Positions 23,884 through 33,387 are shown, counted from the first letter of the stretch. The stretch is DNA of 47,551 nucleotides from Muribaculaceae bacterium (GCA_017626045.1 JAGAJP010000062.1:1-47551); one strand, 5' to 3'. Program-made: numbers and translations. The notes: a model not told the origin generated them from the sequence alone.

Positions 23884-25512
23884 TCATTTCTTAGCGGGAA
23901 TCTTAAGTGTGGCACCCGCACGTATGGCGTCGCTCTTCATGCCGTTAGCCTTCTTGATAGCGCTCACGGTCGTTCCATACTTACGCGCTATGCTGCCCAG
24001 ATTCTCGCCGCTTTTGATTTTATGTGTGGTGGATTTGCTCCGGGTATTCTTTTTCGATTTCTTGGGCGCCTCCTTCTTTTTCGCCGGAGCTTTCTTCGGC
24101 GCTACGGCAGGCTTGTCGTTTGACGCCACGAGTGCCGGCTCCGGAGCCTGCTTTGCTACGGCTGCCTTATCGGGCGCCACATCGTTGATAGTCAGCATCT
24201 GCCCCACTCTCACGGCATTTCTGCGCAGGCTGTTGGCAGTTCTGATGTCGGCAGCCGACACACCGTATTTATCCGCAATCGACGATAGGGTCTCGCCTTT
24301 CGCCACCTTGTGGGTGACGGTGACAGCCCCTCCTGCCGACGCTGTCTTCTCGGGCTGCGCCTCGGGTAGCTGTTCCTCCGCAGAAGGCTCCGGCTCGAGG
24401 GCGGCGGTCTCCGGGAGACCCGGCTCAGCGGTCAGACGACGGCTGTATTTCTCCGCTTCGTAGCCAACTATCTGGTCGTGGCTCATTATGTATGCCTGCA
24501 CCTGTCGCGAAGGGAGCGCGAGCATATAGGCGCGTTCGGGAGTTCCCGGTATGATACCCTCACGATACTGCGGGTTGAGGATTCTTATCTCATCGGCAGG
24601 TATTCCGAGCACTGCGGAAATCTGGTCGAAATGCACCCTCTCCGTCACACCGATGGTGTCGGTCACGAGCGGCTTGGTGGGGAGCACCGGGTTGATGTTG
24701 TGCTGGGGATAGTATGTCATCACATATGTGGCGGCTATGAACATAGGCACATATCCGCGTGTCTGCTCGGAGAGATAAGGATAAATGCTCCAGAAATCCG
24801 CTTTCGAGGCATCGATTCCGGAACGTCTGATTGCCTTGTTGACAGCGCCGGGACCTGAATTGTATGCCGCAATAGTCAGGCTCCAGTCGCCATAGGTGTC
24901 GTAAAGCTGCTTAAGCAGGTCGGCGGCGGCTCTTGAGGATGCGTAGGGGTCTCTGCGCTCGTCGACAAGGCTGTTGCACTCGAGTCCCAAACCCTTACCG
25001 GTAGCGAGCATCAGTTGCCACAGTCCTGTCGCTCCATGCCGGCTCACGGCATTAGGGTCGAGTCCCGACTCTATGACGGGGAGATATTTGAGTTCCTGAG
25101 GGAGTCCTCTCTCTTCGAGCGCCTGCTCGAATATCGGCATGTAATAGATGCCGAGTCCGAGGATAGCAGCCACCTGCGGACGGCTGTTTTTCGTATAGCG
25201 GTCGATATATTGCCTGACAATGGAGTTGAACGGCAGTTCGATAGTTGTGGGAATGGCGGAGAGACGTCTTGTTATCTCTTCGTCGGAGACGTTTGCGTCT
25301 TTCTTGGAAGCGTAACTGTCGTCGGAGGCGGTATAGTTGCGCATATACCATCCTTCGAGCAGTTTCTGTGTGTCCTGTTCGAAAGTTTCGGGAAAAACTA
25401 TCGCGTCGTCGGTAATTGAATGCTTTATGTCAAGCACGTTTGGATTGGCCGCAAAGGCCGGAGTCGCGGCGCCGGCGATCAGCGCCAGTGTGAGTAGTAT
25501 GGTCTTGCGCAT
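23884..25512 (-). CDS. Membrane-bound lytic murein transglycosylase with two LysM domains (MltD type)
   Basis: 542 residues with a signal peptide (MRKTILLTLALIAGAATPAFA). The SLT catalytic domain is at about residues 110-270, with the catalytic Glu in YLPVIESGLDP, followed by GATGLWQLM and IAAYNSGPGAVNKAI. After a spacer come LysM 1 (KVAKGETLSSIADKYGVS) and LysM 2 (KIKSGENLGSIARKYGTT), separated by a Lys/Pro-rich linker. It cleaves peptidoglycan glycan strands in the periplasm with 1,6-anhydro ends. It lies in the usual Bacteroidetes position after parA-parB-DUF5683. Confidence 0.93.
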   Translation of the reverse strand: MRKTILLTLALIAGAATPAFAANPNVLDIKHSITDDAIVFPETFEQDTQKLLEGWYMRNYTASDDSYASKKDANVSDEEITRRLSAIPTTIELPFNSIVRQYIDRYTKNSRPQVAAILGLGIYYMPIFEQALEERGLPQELKYLPVIESGLDPNAVSRHGATGLWQLMLATGKGLGLECNSLVDERRDPYASSRAAADLLKQLYDTYGDWSLTIAAYNSGPGAVNKAIRRSGIDASKADFWSIYPYLSEQTRGYVPMFIAATYVMTYYPQHNINPVLPTKPLVTDTIGVTERVHFDQISAVLGIPADEIRILNPQYREGIIPGTPERAYMLALPSRQVQAYIMSHDQIVGYEAEKYSRRLTAEPGLPETAALEPEPSAEEQLPEAQPEKTASAGGAVTVTHKVAKGETLSSIADKYGVSAADIRTANSLRRNAVRVGQMLTINDVAPDKAAVAKQAPEPALVASNDKPAVAPKKAPAKKKEAPKKSKKNTRSKSTTHKIKSGENLGSIARKYGTTVSAIKKANGMKSDAIRAGATLKIPAKK

Positions 25513-25533
25513 GTTGTCGTCTGTTTATCAAGG

Positions 25534-26262
25534 TTAGAATGTGAACGCCCAGTTTAGCCCAATCGCATATCTCCGGGTCACGGGATCTGCCGACACTCCG
25601 GGACTGACGTCCATGGAGAGGTCGGGACTTATGTCGAAATGGGCGAGGTGCGCGTCCACATACGCATCTATAATTGAAAGGAGATACACCGCCGCCATAC
25701 ATATTATGCATAGGTCCCGGTTTCTCCGGTAATAGTTCTTTCGGTTCTGCATCACAGACTTAAGCCATTCCTTGTCGAGAGAGGACTCGTCGGTGTTGGG
25801 AGGGAAGAAGTCCATGTATGATTTTTTGTCGGGGTCGCCGCTCATGAGGTCCATGTAGGCGTTGGAATAGTCCTTATATTGGGCATTGTTCCAGCTTGTG
25901 CCGTAACCGAGACCCATGAATCCGGCAACGATAATCGGGAGTTTCCAGTATCGCCGGTTGTAGATCTGTCCGAGTCCCGGGAAGAGAGCGGACATCCATA
26001 CTGCGCGGTTCGGGTCGGGATTGAATATCTTCTTCCCGTCGAAGCCGTAGGGATAGTCGTCAGCCACGACAACAGTTCTGCCGTCTTCTTCGGTCACCTC
26101 GGCGTCGACCGGAGTTCTGACGAGCACCTCGACGTCGGCGACAGTGTCGACGGGGAGAGCCGGCTCCTCCGGCTCCGCCTCCTGCGCATGGGTCTGAAGC
26201 ACTCCGCACAACACGAAAGCCGCGAAGGCTATGAATATCTTTAGACGTCCGGCCCCTGTCAT
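25534..26262 (-). CDS. DUF5683 domain protein
   Basis: 242 residues. There is a signal peptide or N-terminal anchor (LKIFIAFAAFVLCGVLQTHA), an acidic stretch, then the DUF5683 core: WMSALFPGLGQIYNRRYWKLP with two hydrophobic helices, YYRRNRDLCIICMAAVYLLSIIDAYVDAHL, and a C-terminal beta-like end (YAIGLNWAFTF). The ATG overlaps the parB stop (TAATG), so it is translated with parB. Function is unknown; the constant link to parAB and the transglycosylase suggests an envelope or division-related role. Confidence 0.85.
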   Translation of the reverse strand: MTGAGRLKIFIAFAAFVLCGVLQTHAQEAEPEEPALPVDTVADVEVLVRTPVDAEVTEEDGRTVVVADDYPYGFDGKKIFNPDPNRAVWMSALFPGLGQIYNRRYWKLPIIVAGFMGLGYGTSWNNAQYKDYSNAYMDLMSGDPDKKSYMDFFPPNTDESSLDKEWLKSVMQNRKNYYRRNRDLCIICMAAVYLLSIIDAYVDAHLAHFDISPDLSMDVSPGVSADPVTRRYAIGLNWAFTF

Positions 26263-27146
26263 TATTTCTTTATGTTCTCGAATGCCGCCACAAGCTTCAT
26301 AAGCTGCTCGTCGTTGTCGAATTTCAGAGTTATGCTACCTTTGCCGCTCGCGCTTCGCGAGAATTTCACCGGAGTCGGGAAATAATGCTGTAGGTCGCGC
26401 ACGAAAAAGTCGTAGTCAGCGCAATTGTTTTCTTTCTCCTTCGGCTTGGCGGGGCTTTCGCCATTGGCTGCTGCCTCGGCTGCCTCGCGGGCGTATCGCT
26501 CCACAGTCCTCACGCTGAGTCCGTCTTTCAGGATCTGCTTGAAAATCTTGAGCTGGAGTTTGGCGTCGTCGATAGAGAGGAGTGCGCGGGCATGGCCCAT
26601 GTCGAGTTTCCGGTCGCGGAGCGCGAGCTGAATCTCGGCAGGGAGTTTCAGTAGCCTCATGTGGTTGGTGATGACTGTGCGAGACTTGCCCACCCTCTCG
26701 CTGAGTCTTTCCTGAGTGAGATTGTAGGTATCGATCAGTCGTTTGAATCCGAGAGCCACCTCGATGGCGTTCAGGTCTTCGCGCTGAATGTTTTCTATCA
26801 GCGCCATCTCGGTCATTTCACTGTCGGATGCAGTCCTGACATAAGCGGGCACGGAAGTGAGTCCGGCGCGGCGCGCGGCGCGCCATCTCCGCTCACCGGC
26901 TATTATCTGGTAGCCGCCGTCGGCGGCAGCCCTGAGCGAGAGAGGCTGTATGATTCCGAGCTCGCGGATTGACGCGGCGAGTTCCTCGAGGCCCTCGTCG
27001 GAGAAAGTGCGGCGGGGCTGCTCGGGGTTCGGGACAATGCAGTCTATGTCGATTTCCGATATCGCGCTTCCTCCGTCGGTCCTGACCTCTGAAATGCTGA
27101 TCAGTGAATCAAGGCCTCTTCCGAGCGCGTTTCTTTTTATTGCCAT
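26262..27146 (-). CDS. parB: Chromosome partitioning protein ParB
   Basis: 294 residues. It binds parS and, as a CTP-dependent clamp, organises the origin region. It shows the N-terminal ALGRGLDSLI, the CTP-binding GERRWRAARRAGL (preceded by YQIIAG) and ENIQREDLNAIE, the helix-turn-helix LTQERLSERVGKSRTVITNHMRLL (shown in part), and a C-terminal dimerisation segment. It starts 15 bp after parA and its stop overlaps the DUF5683 start. No obvious parS palindrome was noticed nearby by eye. Confidence 0.96.
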   Translation of the reverse strand: MAIKRNALGRGLDSLISISEVRTDGGSAISEIDIDCIVPNPEQPRRTFSDEGLEELAASIRELGIIQPLSLRAAADGGYQIIAGERRWRAARRAGLTSVPAYVRTASDSEMTEMALIENIQREDLNAIEVALGFKRLIDTYNLTQERLSERVGKSRTVITNHMRLLKLPAEIQLALRDRKLDMGHARALLSIDDAKLQLKIFKQILKDGLSVRTVERYAREAAEAAANGESPAKPKEKENNCADYDFFVRDLQHYFPTPVKFSRSASGKGSITLKFDNDEQLMKLVAAFENIKK

Positions 27147-27161
27147 TTTAGACGTCGGTTG

Positions 27162-27938
27162 TTACTGATTCTTCTTTCTGTTGCGTGATGTCAGTTCTTT
27201 GGCGAGCTGAGTATATGCTATCGCGCCTCGGGAGTCGGGGTCGTATAGAATCACGGGGAGACCGTGGCTCGGCGACTCCGACAGCTTGATGTTGCGCGGG
27301 ATTACCGTACTGAACACCATGTCGCCGAAATGGCCCTTCAGCTCCTCATATATCTGGTTTGCCAGACGAAGACGGGCGTCATACATTGTGAGGAGGAAAC
27401 CCTCAATCTCAAGAGTCGGTTTAAGACGGCTCTTGATGATTCGTATTGTATTGAGCAACTGCGAAATTCCCTCAAGCGCGAAATATTCCGACTGCACCGG
27501 TATAATCACCGAGTCGGCGGCGGTCAGCGCGTTGACGGTGATGATACCCAAGGAGGGTGAGCAGTCGATCAGAATATAGTCGTAACTCTCTTTCAGGGGA
27601 GCGAGAACCCTGAGGAGGGCTTTCTCGCGCTCCCGGCGGTTCATAAGCTCCACCTCAGCGCCCACAAGGTCGATACGGGAGCAAATGACGTCAAGGCCTT
27701 CGATGTCTGATTTGACGATACTGTCACCCACGGGATAGTCATCGACTATGCACTCATATATCGACGCCGGGGCGTTGTTGCCGTCCAGTCCGAGGCCGGA
27801 TGTCGCGTTTGCCTGGGGGTCTGCGTCGACAAGGAGAACTTTCTTGCCTTCGACAGCAAGGCAGGCACCCAGATTGAATGCGGTCGTGGTTTTCCCCACG
27901 CCGCCTTTCTGATTCGCTATGGCTATTATCTTACCCAT
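27162..27938 (-). CDS. parA: Chromosome partitioning ATPase ParA (Soj)
   Basis: 258 residues. It is a Walker-type ATPase that drives origin segregation with ParB. The deviant Walker A is KGGVGKTTTAFNLGA, Walker A' is VLLVDADPQANATSG, and Walker B is YILIDCSPSLGIITVNAL; it ends SRNRKKNQ. The length is standard for chromosomal Soj. It is the first gene of the minus-strand par-mltD-ABC-purN operon. The 200 bp upstream holds a -7-like TATTTTGC but no textbook promoter. Confidence 0.96.
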   Translation of the reverse strand: MGKIIAIANQKGGVGKTTTAFNLGACLAVEGKKVLLVDADPQANATSGLGLDGNNAPASIYECIVDDYPVGDSIVKSDIEGLDVICSRIDLVGAEVELMNRREREKALLRVLAPLKESYDYILIDCSPSLGIITVNALTAADSVIIPVQSEYFALEGISQLLNTIRIIKSRLKPTLEIEGFLLTMYDARLRLANQIYEELKGHFGDMVFSTVIPRNIKLSESPSHGLPVILYDPDSRGAIAYTQLAKELTSRNRKKNQ

Positions 27939-28070
27939 GATGTTTATTTATTGGAATACACAGGCATTATTGAGACGCCGGAGCATTCGAAACTGCAAAA
28001 TAAACAAAAATAACCGAATTATCCCAATTTTTTATTTCCTTTTCACATCCGTTAACATTAGTCTGACATA

Positions 28071-28100
28071 AAATGGGCAGGAATCTCATCCCGCCCATTT
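28071..28100. terminator. Hairpin after the glycosidase gene
   Basis: AAATGGGC (28071-28078) pairs with GCCCATTT (28093-28100), with GGA/TCC inside. It lies 43 bp past the end of the 902-residue gene on the minus strand. It lacks a clear U-tract, so the call is tentative. Confidence 0.45.
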
Positions 28101-28142
28101 ATGGTATGAATAATGCAAGTTAAGAAGAGAGTATTGGGACTG

Positions 28143-30851
28143 CTATCTGGCTATTATTTTGCGGTAGTCCGCATGTCCGTCTGATCTGGTTGTCCTGACG
28201 ATGGTGATTCCTTTGGATGCGGGGGAAGAAAGACGGATACCGCGCGTGTCATAGTATTCCACTGCCACCGGTCCGGACATGTCTCCGGTCTCTTCTATGC
28301 CGGAATATTTACCTTCCATTGCCTCAGCCACGGTATCGGCGCCTATGGCATAATTGTAGACTCTGACATCGCCGAGGAGTCCGGAGAGAGGAGTGGCGTC
28401 AGGAGTGTGTCCTTTTCCGAAATAAGTGAGGAGACGGTCTTCGGGAATCAGGTCGGAGAAATCTTCGGTGAAGGCATGTTCACCGTTGACATATAGCGAC
28501 ACCATGCCTTTGTCGGCAACGAGCGCAATGTGTGTCCAGCCGGACGAAGCTGCAGCCGTGGACTCCTTACGGTCCTCACCGTTGACAGCCACGAGCCGGA
28601 TTCCGCCGCCGGCGTCGGGCGTGAGGTACAGGGTCTCGTCTTCGCTGATGCCGGTCGCGAACACCGGTTTTCCGGCAGCTGAAGATGAGGGACGGATCCA
28701 GAACGTCACGGAGAACGACTCGCTCTGCAGAATGGAATAGGGAAGCTGCAAAAACCGGGTGGGACTCAGCAGCAGAGCCTTGGTGCCCTCTCGAGGTCCG
28801 TTTTTAAAGTCGGGGCTTTCCGACATCCGGAGTGAGAAAGCATTGTCGCATTGGTCGTCGGCCGTTTCGTTGAGCGGATACCATGCCGTCATGGTCTTTC
28901 CCACGGCCCCGCACACCGTTTCCTCCGAAAGTCCGGAGCGGTTTCCGGAAGCGTCTTCCGCTATCAGGCGGTATGAGTATCTATTGTCTCCCTCCACAGT
29001 ATTGTCAAGAAAACCGCATTCCTCTATGCCACGGGCAAGAGTGTTGTAGTCGTCGCTTCCTTCCGGAGCGCGGAGCAGGGTGTAGGATACAGTTCCGGAA
29101 TCCTCAACCGGACTCCATTCCAGTAGTACACTCGCGCTTCGCGGAGTTGCGGTAAGATCTTCGGGAGCCTCCGGAGCGTCAAATTCGAGAGGGGCGCCCA
29201 TTCTCACGAAACGCCACTTCTGCTCCGGGGAGTCGGTTCTTTCCTGCTGGAGCACCGGTGCTCCTTCTCCGACGGCGCATTCCAGATATAACGCGCTGTG
29301 CTTGTTGCGTATGTGAAACCATCCGTCGCCGTCATACTCCAGAGCCCATTGCTGCACCGAGGCGCCGGATGCGCCGTAAGAAATCACTCTGCCTCCAGGC
29401 TCGAGGTTCCAGTTGCAGTCATCGAGAGCCTGATCCGTACCGGTGTTGGTGATGAAGTAATAGCTGAAGTCGCCTCCCTGGTTCTCGGGCACATGGCTTA
29501 CCGTCCAGTGCTGGTCGGGAGCCCCTGTGTAGGAGCGCTGGATGATATCGGCGGCATTGGCGGTGGACCCATCCTTGCCGCTGACAGTCAGATGGCTCGC
29601 GGCATTCACTATCAGATAGTCGCCGGACACAAATGGCTGAATGTCGACACCCCTGGTGATCGAGAGCACTGTCTCGGCGTTTCTCTGCAGCTCCGTCTGG
29701 TAGGCGCCGTCCGGGTCACCGGGAATCGCCGCCACATACTCGCGCACGGGTCCGAAACCATCGATATAGACATCGCCGCCGCGCGACACGATATTATATG
29801 TCGAAGGCCTCGCCTGACGTTCCGAACATCCTAAAAACGCCTGGACCTTTCCTGAAGGAGCGCGATAGACAGCGCCGGCCGACCACGCTCGCCGGTTTTC
29901 TGAATATGCGAGACGTTTGCCGAAACTTGCTTTCATGAATTCTCCGCGTGCCTGCTCGGCAGTGCCCCACCAGATACCGGTCTGCATACCGTATTCAACC
30001 CCTACCATCGCCTCCATCACATTGTGAAGTTCATCAGCCGTGGCATATCTGCCGTCTTCCCTCACCTTGGTGAAGAAATCGGCATAGTGGTTGAAATCGC
30101 CGGCAAGCTGGTGGGTGTTGCCTTCGTCGAGATTCTCTCTTAGAGTCTCGTACCAGGGGTATGCCTCGTCGCAGTTCAGGGTGTTGCCACCGCTGATCCT
30201 GATGTTACGGAATCTTGGATATTCCTCAAAGTTCTTGAGCCGCTGGTTGATTTTGGCAAACACGTCGATAGGGGTTCCGTTCCAGAAGAAGTCCGGTTCG
30301 TTGAAAGGGGCAGCCGACACCACCCGATATCCCGCCGACTCCACGGCAGCCGCCGTGGCATCGATCAGACGCGCGTATTCGTCGGCAACGGCGTCTTTGT
30401 CGCCAACATAATTGTTGTCGCTGTCGAGTCCGCCATACACCTCCTTCACGGTATTCTCACCCCCGTCGAGATTGAGAGCGATGTCAACCTTCCTGCCGAC
30501 GAGCGCAACATTGGCAAGCCGCTTGTCGAGGTTCTGCTGCAGCATCGGGGGAAGCACTCCCTTTTCCGTTATCTTTTCCCATGGCTGGAATGAGACTCTC
30601 ACCACTCCCACTGCATCTGCTCCGGCGTGCCGTATTCCTCGGAGCATGTTGGCATAGTCGTTCCAGGCGGTGTCGAATCCCCAGAGAATAGGTAGTGATT
30701 CGCCTTCTCCGAAATAGTCGAAGAGGATATATCGGTCAGCCGCAGGCACATTTCCGTATCGTCCCCAGGCGGAGTGATATAGAGAGCCGGTGGTCTGTGC
30801 AGACGCAAGAAGCGGCAAGGAGGCAAGGAGAATGAATATATTCCGTTTCAT
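28143..30851 (-). CDS. Secreted multidomain glycosidase-like protein (TIM barrel, ricin lectin, FnIII, LamG)
   Basis: 902 residues with a signal peptide (MKRNIFILLASLPLLASA). The first 330 residues look like a (beta/alpha)8 glycosidase of clan GH-A type, with a probable acid/base Glu in SAAPFNEPDFFW and a possible nucleophile in MVGVEYGMQTGIWW. Next are a beta domain, a ricin-type lectin (QHWTV, QQWALE, QKWRF), a fibronectin III domain (LLEWSPVEDSGTVSYTLLR), a LamG-like domain (FSVTFWIRPSS, WTHIALVADKGMVSLYVNG) and a C-terminal sorting-like tail. It probably attacks a host or plant polysaccharide outside the cell; the GH family is not assigned. It is operonic with the SGNH hydrolase. Confidence 0.75.
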   Translation of the reverse strand: MKRNIFILLASLPLLASAQTTGSLYHSAWGRYGNVPAADRYILFDYFGEGESLPILWGFDTAWNDYANMLRGIRHAGADAVGVVRVSFQPWEKITEKGVLPPMLQQNLDKRLANVALVGRKVDIALNLDGGENTVKEVYGGLDSDNNYVGDKDAVADEYARLIDATAAAVESAGYRVVSAAPFNEPDFFWNGTPIDVFAKINQRLKNFEEYPRFRNIRISGGNTLNCDEAYPWYETLRENLDEGNTHQLAGDFNHYADFFTKVREDGRYATADELHNVMEAMVGVEYGMQTGIWWGTAEQARGEFMKASFGKRLAYSENRRAWSAGAVYRAPSGKVQAFLGCSERQARPSTYNIVSRGGDVYIDGFGPVREYVAAIPGDPDGAYQTELQRNAETVLSITRGVDIQPFVSGDYLIVNAASHLTVSGKDGSTANAADIIQRSYTGAPDQHWTVSHVPENQGGDFSYYFITNTGTDQALDDCNWNLEPGGRVISYGASGASVQQWALEYDGDGWFHIRNKHSALYLECAVGEGAPVLQQERTDSPEQKWRFVRMGAPLEFDAPEAPEDLTATPRSASVLLEWSPVEDSGTVSYTLLRAPEGSDDYNTLARGIEECGFLDNTVEGDNRYSYRLIAEDASGNRSGLSEETVCGAVGKTMTAWYPLNETADDQCDNAFSLRMSESPDFKNGPREGTKALLLSPTRFLQLPYSILQSESFSVTFWIRPSSSAAGKPVFATGISEDETLYLTPDAGGGIRLVAVNGEDRKESTAAASSGWTHIALVADKGMVSLYVNGEHAFTEDFSDLIPEDRLLTYFGKGHTPDATPLSGLLGDVRVYNYAIGADTVAEAMEGKYSGIEETGDMSGPVAVEYYDTRGIRLSSPASKGITIVRTTRSDGHADYRKIIAR

Positions 30852-30868
30852 GTTTCAGAGTGTATCGG

Positions 30869-31687
30869 TTATTTCCCGGGCTCCGAGAAAACGCAGGGGA
30901 GCGTGAGGAGCTGATAGTAAATAGTGGCGGCCATTCTGCGGTGACCGTCGTTGTTCGGATGGAGCCGGTCGGTGTCGGGATTGTGGAAATATCCGGCGTG
31001 TTCGTCGTGGAGCGGATACAGACCGCAGAGCGATGAGAGGTCGATGACCGGAACTGACCATATTTTTCCGGCTTCCCTGACCGACTCCACATACGCGTTG
31101 AGAAACTCGCCGCATCTGTTGGCATAGTCTTCCGGAACCTGCCAGTTCTTTTCGTTGGCGTAGAATCCGCTGCGGTGGATGGGAGTCATAAGCACTATCT
31201 GCTTGTCGGGATACGTACGCTTGAGGGAGTCGAGCGCGATATTGATTCTGCCACGGTATGTGGACGGATCCATGGAGGGAAGCCGCCTCATGCGGTCTTC
31301 GGGACGCTTCTCGTAGCGGTGGCCGTAGATCACTCTCTCGAGTTTCTCATCATACCATCTGCCGATTGGCACAGCGTTGTTGTAGTCGTTGGTGCCCATG
31401 AAGATAAGGATTGCGTCGACATCATTACCGTGCTCCTGCTTCAGCATAGCTGTCTGACGCGGGATATCGTTCCATTCCCTGCCGCTTACGGCGTAGACAT
31501 AAGGTGTTATTCCGAGCCATTCCTGAAGCAGGCTCCAGTATTTGGTATCGCTCGCCTTGTTGCGCGGGTCAGTGATAGAGTCACCGAAATATGCCACTTT
31601 CTTTCCCTCCCAGGGATGCACGATATATTCGGCGTAAGCGGCGAGTGCCATGATGCTGAGGCTCAGCGACAACAATAGTTTTTTCAT
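30869..31687 (-). CDS. Secreted SGNH/GDSL hydrolase
   Basis: 272 residues with a signal peptide (MKKLLLSLSLSIMALAAYA). The SGNH blocks are present: nucleophilic Ser in VAYFGDSITDP, LIFMGTNDYNN with the oxyanion Asn, and the Asp/His dyad in DRLHPNNDGH. Such enzymes deacylate carbohydrates or esters. It lies 17 bp before the glycosidase-like gene under one promoter, so carbohydrate de-esterification ahead of glycosidic cleavage is the sensible reading. The ester cannot be specified. Confidence 0.88.
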   Translation of the reverse strand: MKKLLLSLSLSIMALAAYAEYIVHPWEGKKVAYFGDSITDPRNKASDTKYWSLLQEWLGITPYVYAVSGREWNDIPRQTAMLKQEHGNDVDAILIFMGTNDYNNAVPIGRWYDEKLERVIYGHRYEKRPEDRMRRLPSMDPSTYRGRINIALDSLKRTYPDKQIVLMTPIHRSGFYANEKNWQVPEDYANRCGEFLNAYVESVREAGKIWSVPVIDLSSLCGLYPLHDEHAGYFHNPDTDRLHPNNDGHRRMAATIYYQLLTLPCVFSEPGK

Positions 31688-31718
31688 GATTATTGGTCTT
31701 AATTGTTTGATTCATGTG

Positions 31719-31749
31719 CAAATTTAATCAAAAAATCGAAAATCTCAAA
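31719..31749 (-). promoter_or_regulatory. Promoter of the SGNH hydrolase-glycosidase operon
   Basis: Minus strand TTTG (31749-31746), 19 bp, TAAATTTG (31726-31719): an exact -33/-7 match. It lies about 30 bp before the ATG at 31687. Confidence 0.75.
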
Positions 31750-31810
31750 ATGTGAGAATGGCGCAGCTCCTGTGAAATGGTTGACTTATTGGACGAAAGT
31801 TTTACAATAT

Positions 31811-31841
31811 TTTGCTATTTCGCACAATTTTATTAATTTTG
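31811..31841 (+). promoter_or_regulatory. Promoter of the porin gene
   Basis: TTTG (31811-31814), 19 bp, TAATTTTG (31834-31841). An exact match, about 40 bp before the ATG at 31883, and back to back with the SGNH operon promoter. Confidence 0.75.
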
Positions 31842-31882
31842 TGGGTGATGTTATTTCGTTTTGATAAAATCCCTTGACTGAT

Positions 31883-33229
31883 ATGAACGATTTTGATTTC
31901 AAAAAGATTCTCGCCATCTTGTCGGCAATATGCCTGCATGCCGTATGCGTCCCGCTATTCGCGCAGCAGCATCCCAACCGCGCCGTCGGCAATAAGCTCA
32001 AATACGTCCTCGGCACCGAGGTGAATCTCACCGACAGCGTCAACGCCTATCGGCTGCTGTATGAGAATATCCCTCAGGACAAGGACTTCCTCAACGATCC
32101 CATCTTTGCCATCGTGGGGCGCCACCGCATATTTTATTTCAGCATTGGCGCCAACATGAAGCTCGGTCTCAACTACGACTGGGGCAATCCCGTCGATGAC
32201 CCTCAGGGAATGTCGGTGGCAGGCATCCACAAGGCTCCTCCCGGCGATGACCAGGCGTTTCAGATGACCGCGCAGAGCAGCAATGTATATTTCAACATCA
32301 TCGGATTCCCTAATACGGCAAACCGTGCCGGACTCTTCGTGTCGCTCGCGCTCGACGGCGAGCCGGGCAACTCATATAAGGTGCATGCCGACAACGTCTA
32401 CTTCCGCTTCCGTGGCTTCACGGTAGGATACACCTCGAGCCTCTACAACGACCAGTCTGCCGACCCCTATACGGTCGACGGCCACGGACCTATCGCGTCT
32501 GGAAGCCACAGCAGCATACTCGCCAACTATCAGCATTACGTCACCAAAAACATACGTCTTGGTCTCGGCATCGAAGGGCCCTCGCGCGATTATTCATACT
32601 ATGTTCCGGACAATATGGAGGACGGTGAGCTTCCGCCAAACCTGCGTCAGCGTGTGCCGGATATACCGATGTATGTCACATATGCCTTCAATTCATCCGA
32701 CCATATACGCCTGTCGGCAATCAGCCGCGTGCTTGCCTACCGCAACTACGTCGATAACAGCAACCACAAGAAATTCGGGTGGGGTCTCAAGCTTACCGCA
32801 GCCGCCACATGGGGCCGGTCGGTGTTCTACGGCATGGTCCAGGGAGGTAAGGGCATCTCCAGCTACCTTCAGGAAAACCGGGGCCTCGGCCTCGACCTTG
32901 TGCCCGACATGAGTCATCCCGGATACCTCACCAAACCCTTCTCATGGGGATGCATGCTCGGACTGCAGCGCAACTGGCGCTACAACCTCTATTCCACGGT
33001 AGTCTATAGCTTTATGCGCAACTACGTCGCCCCCTACACCAACGGCTCAAACGGCATCGCCTACGCCGACCAACTCAAATATGGCAACTACGCCCTCGCC
33101 AACCTCATATGGCGTTGCAACCGCCTCATGCAGGTAGGTGTCGAATACCTCTACGGCCAGAAAAACACCTTCAGCCGCGACCGCCTCTCCAACAACCGCC
33201 TCTCCCTCCAGGTCTGCGTCTCCTTCTGA
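31883..33229 (+). CDS. DcaP-like outer-membrane porin
   Basis: 448 residues from ATG 31883 (MNDFDFKKILAILSAICLHA); the TTG at 31874 is less likely. A signal peptide ends near LFAQQ. The mature part is a beta barrel: many short amphipathic strands (NVYFNIIGF, NVYFRFRGFTVGYTSS, FYGMVQGGKGISSY) and a terminal Phe after LSLQVCVSF. The blocks resemble DcaP-family trimeric porins used for dicarboxylates, sugars and similar solutes. It stands divergent from the SGNH/glycosidase operon, so it may take up their products; that link is inferred only from position. Confidence 0.75.
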   Translation: MNDFDFKKILAILSAICLHAVCVPLFAQQHPNRAVGNKLKYVLGTEVNLTDSVNAYRLLYENIPQDKDFLNDPIFAIVGRHRIFYFSIGANMKLGLNYDWGNPVDDPQGMSVAGIHKAPPGDDQAFQMTAQSSNVYFNIIGFPNTANRAGLFVSLALDGEPGNSYKVHADNVYFRFRGFTVGYTSSLYNDQSADPYTVDGHGPIASGSHSSILANYQHYVTKNIRLGLGIEGPSRDYSYYVPDNMEDGELPPNLRQRVPDIPMYVTYAFNSSDHIRLSAISRVLAYRNYVDNSNHKKFGWGLKLTAAATWGRSVFYGMVQGGKGISSYLQENRGLGLDLVPDMSHPGYLTKPFSWGCMLGLQRNWRYNLYSTVVYSFMRNYVAPYTNGSNGIAYADQLKYGNYALANLIWRCNRLMQVGVEYLYGQKNTFSRDRLSNNRLSLQVCVSF

Positions 33230-33241
33230 TTCCCCTTACGG

Positions 33242-33273
33242 CAGTTGTCAGTTGTCAAATTGTCAGCTGTCAG
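33242..33273 (+). repeat. Heptamer-like tandem repeat after the porin gene
   Basis: CAGTTGT, CAGTTGT, CAAATTGT, CAGCTGT and CAG run consecutively, 12 bp after the porin stop. Confidence 0.7.
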
Positions 33274-33335
33274 AATCAAGCTCCGCCTTCATTGTCTCTT
33301 TTATTTATGGCACCCCGGGTAGCGATTCAAAATAT

Positions 33336-33387
33336 CCGACCCGCTGCCAAAAGTGGGTTTTAGACCCTACTTTTGGCAGCGAGTCGG
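33336..33387 (+). repeat. Palindromic repeat R3
   Basis: CGCTGCCAAAAGT (33342-33354) pairs with ACTTTTGGCAGCG (33369-33381), and the outer CCGAC (33336-33340) with GTCGG (33383-33387). Confidence 0.85.

Noticed and set aside
26262..27938. parS site near parAB
   Set aside because: No convincing GTTTCAC-type palindrome was seen by eye near the genes. A whole-genome scan would be needed.
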